Positions 62,306 through 64,000 of a stretch of DNA of 64,000 nt are shown here, piece by piece. Under the pieces are notes generated by a model. The model was given only the letters and a program-made list of their open reading frames with translations. It was not told the origin of the DNA and searched no databases. The stretch's first letter is position 1, and the number at the start of each line of letters is the position of its first letter. The DNA comes from G963662605 sp963662605. Lineage in GTDB: Bacteria; Bacteroidota; Ignavibacteria; Ignavibacteriales; Ignavibacteriaceae. Position numbers and translations under genes: made by a program. The stretch is taken from contig OY759785.1 in NCBI GenBank assembly GCA_963662605.1, forward strand, positions 806,001-870,000. The letters run 5' to 3'.

Positions 62306-63999
62306 GGAAATGTGGTCGGTGGTACACTTGCCTTAGCTTTGATAAGCACTGCAAGATTTTCAAACTCCTCACCATTCCATGGAGCAAACGGTTTTAATAA
62401 CTGCAAGCGTTCGCTTGCCGGTGCAACTACTACCTCAACAGAACTGCCGTCGGCAGCCGGAGCGATAAAGCCTTCCTCGCCGCGGGTAAATCCGTTTCGC
62501 GGTAATTCTTCACCAACAGGCGGATCTAATCTAACCCTAATGCCCATGTCATTTACTAACTCATCCGTCATCGGGTTAAAAGCAAGGCTTCCGGCAATGG
62601 CGAGTGCGGCGGTCAATTCCGGACTTGCGACAAAGGCGAATGTATCGGGATTGCCATCGTTGCGTTTTGCAAAATTTCTATTGAACGTTGTTACAATTGA
62701 ATTTCTTTCGCCGGTCGGGTTATCCATGCGTTTCCACATACCGATACACGGACCGCACGCGTTGGCCATAACCACGCTGCCGATTGATTCCAGTTCACTT
62801 AACTGTCCGTCTTTTTCAATTGTCGCACGAACCTGTTCCGACCCGGGGGATATGATAAACTGTGCTTTCGGCGTAATCCCTTTTGCTTTTGCCTGCCGGA
62901 GAATGCTTGTTGAGCGGTCAATATCCTCATAGCTTGAGTTGGTGCAGCTTCCGATAAGAGCCGCGCTTACTTTTTCAGGATAGCCTTTTTCTGCAACGGC
63001 ATCTTTCATGGCTGAAATCGGCCATGCGAGGTCGGGGGTAAACGGACCGTTAAGAAATGGTTCAAGTTCACTCAGGTTGATTTCAATGACCTTATCAAAA
63101 TAAGCGGATGGATTTTCCAGAACTTCTTTATCATCGCTCAAATCTTCTGCAAGAGCTTCTGCCATCTTCGCGACATCTGCGCGTCCGGTTGCTTTTAAAT
63201 ACGCGGACATCTTTTCATCAAATGCAAAGATTGAACAGGTCGCGCCGATTTCAGCACCCATGTTACAAATAGTGCCTTTGCCGGTGCATGAGAGTGACCG
63301 GGCGCCTTCGCCGAAATATTCAACAACCGCGCCGGTTCCGCCTTTAACAGTCAATAAGCCCGCGACTTTTAATATGACATCTTTTGCAGATGCCCAGCCG
63401 GAAAGCTTGCCTGTCAAATGGATACCGATAAGCTTAGGCCATTTCAATTCCCACGGCATACCTGCCATAACGTCTACAGCATCCGCACCACCGACGCCTA
63501 TTGCTATCATACCGAGTCCGCCCGCGTTAGGGGTATGTGAGTCCGTGCCGACCATCATACCGCCGGGGAAAGCATAATTTTCTAAAACAACCTGATGAAT
63601 AATTCCCGCGCCGGGTTTCCAGAAACCGATGCCGTATTTTTTACTGACGCTTTCAAGAAAATCATACACTTCTTTGTTTTCGGTGTTGGCCTTTGAAAGG
63701 TCATCTTCAGCTCCGACTTGTGCACGGATAAGATGATCACAGTGAACGGTTGACGGAACAGCTGTTCTTTTTTTACCGGCTGACATGAACTGTAATAAAG
63801 CCATCTGCGCGGTAGCATCCTGCATGGCTACTCTGTCGGGGGAAAGATCTGCGTAATCATTTCCTCTTTGTAACGGCGTATTAACGCGTTCCCATAAGTG
63901 AGCATACAATACTTTTTCTGCATAGGTCAACGGCTTTCCCGTTAATTTCCTTGCGTAAGCAACGCTATCCCGAAAGTTTTTATAAACAGCTTCAATCAT
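62287..63999 (-). CDS. acnA: Aconitate hydratase, N-terminal part (frameshifted)
   Basis: Aconitase isomerises citrate to isocitrate in the TCA cycle with a [4Fe-4S] cluster. This part has 570 residues, of the mitochondrial-type aconitase. It shows VPSTVHCDHLI, GTDSHTPNAGGLGMIAIGVGGADAVDVMAG, the cluster cysteines in LIGSCTNSSYED and ANACGPCIGMW, and ends FENLAVLIKAK before the frame goes wrong (ASVPPTTFPWPDHG). The first Met is at the window edge and the true start may lie a few codons beyond it. The complete protein would be about 750 residues. The rest is in the following frame. Confidence 0.93.
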   Translation of the reverse strand: MIEAVYKNFRDSVAYARKLTGKPLTYAEKVLYAHLWERVNTPLQRGNDYADLSPDRVAMQDATAQMALLQFMSAGKKRTAVPSTVHCDHLIRAQVGAEDDLSKANTENKEVYDFLESVSKKYGIGFWKPGAGIIHQVVLENYAFPGGMMVGTDSHTPNAGGLGMIAIGVGGADAVDVMAGMPWELKWPKLIGIHLTGKLSGWASAKDVILKVAGLLTVKGGTGAVVEYFGEGARSLSCTGKGTICNMGAEIGATCSIFAFDEKMSAYLKATGRADVAKMAEALAEDLSDDKEVLENPSAYFDKVIEINLSELEPFLNGPFTPDLAWPISAMKDAVAEKGYPEKVSAALIGSCTNSSYEDIDRSTSILRQAKAKGITPKAQFIISPGSEQVRATIEKDGQLSELESIGSVVMANACGPCIGMWKRMDNPTGERNSIVTTFNRNFAKRNDGNPDTFAFVASPELTAALAIAGSLAFNPMTDELVNDMGIRVRLDPPVGEELPRNGFTRGEEGFIAPAADGSSVEVVVAPASERLQLLKPFAPWNGEEFENLAVLIKAKASVPPTTFPWPDHG

Positions 64000-64000
64000 G

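Noticed and set aside
62273..62932. 219-codon plus-strand frame
   Set aside because: Antisense to the well-defined aconitase sequence; Ser/Pro-rich shadow peptide without family features.
1..64000. CRISPR array, prophage or defence island
   Set aside because: No regularly spaced direct repeats, cas genes, integrase, phage structural genes or restriction-modification pair were seen; the DUF4143 ATPase alone is not evidence of a defence system.

Overview
The window looks like a chromosomal segment of a bacterium in the FCB group, most likely near Ignavibacteria/Kapabacteria rather than Bacteroidetes proper. The gene content fits that group: outer-membrane receptor and barrel proteins, a type 2 IPP isomerase, an OlsF-like lipid enzyme, a PTS without a permease, a RskA-like anti-sigma factor and split transketolase. 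Against classical Bacteroidetes, many genes have clear Shine-Dalgarno sequences (rpsI, rpsB, tsf, pyrH, frr, fumC), while a few upstream regions carry TAnnTTTG-like boxes. TGA is used as a normal stop (e.g. fumC), so the code is standard. The taxonomic placement is inference; no marker comparison could be run.

Layout: 0.1-6 kb has tRNA-Arg(CCG) and a minus-strand pair encoding a barrel-like exported protein and a large DUF2334-deacetylase/TIM-barrel protein. 6.5-12.9 kb holds two unusual PLP enzymes, a DUF72 protein and an ATP-grasp-like protein. 13-16 kb has methylglyoxal synthase, a methyltransferase/glycosyltransferase pair and mscL, then about 0.9 kb of nested inverted repeats. 16.8-21.7 kb is rseP-dxr-membrane protein and a HEAT/TIG exported protein. 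22.3-26.4 kb is the housekeeping block rplM-rpsI-rpsB-tsf-pyrH-frr. A group II intron sits directly behind the frr terminator; its maturase is cut by one in-frame TGA. 28.5-46.5 kb is mixed metabolism and envelope: glycosyltransferase, zwf, fumC, coiled-coil protein, GH13 debranching enzyme, GT-C-like membrane protein, ECF sigma/anti-sigma, epimerase, dihydroorotase, a truncated OM receptor and split transketolase.

46.9-58.1 kb is envelope-lipid and carbon-control territory: two MGDG-synthase/GT28-like glycosyltransferases, an OlsF-like bifunctional aminolipid acyltransferase with a metallophosphoesterase, a tightly overlapping fni-polyprenyl synthase-ptsH-ptsI operon, and an APC permease. 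58-64 kb contains a DUF4143 ATPase with a perfect 18-bp inverted repeat upstream, a 196-bp MITE-like element, small exported proteins, and an aconitase gene split by a one-base deletion.

Functional themes are envelope building (isoprenoid precursors, amino- and glycolipids, glycosyltransferases, RseP, ECF sigma) and central carbon (G6PDH, transketolase, fumarase, aconitase, methylglyoxal synthase, PTS phosphorelay). No CRISPR array, prophage or recognisable defence island is present. The most distinctive features are the terminator-targeted intron with a broken maturase, paired covarying palindromes, nested palindromic repeats, the double class-V PLP protein and the lipid locus.
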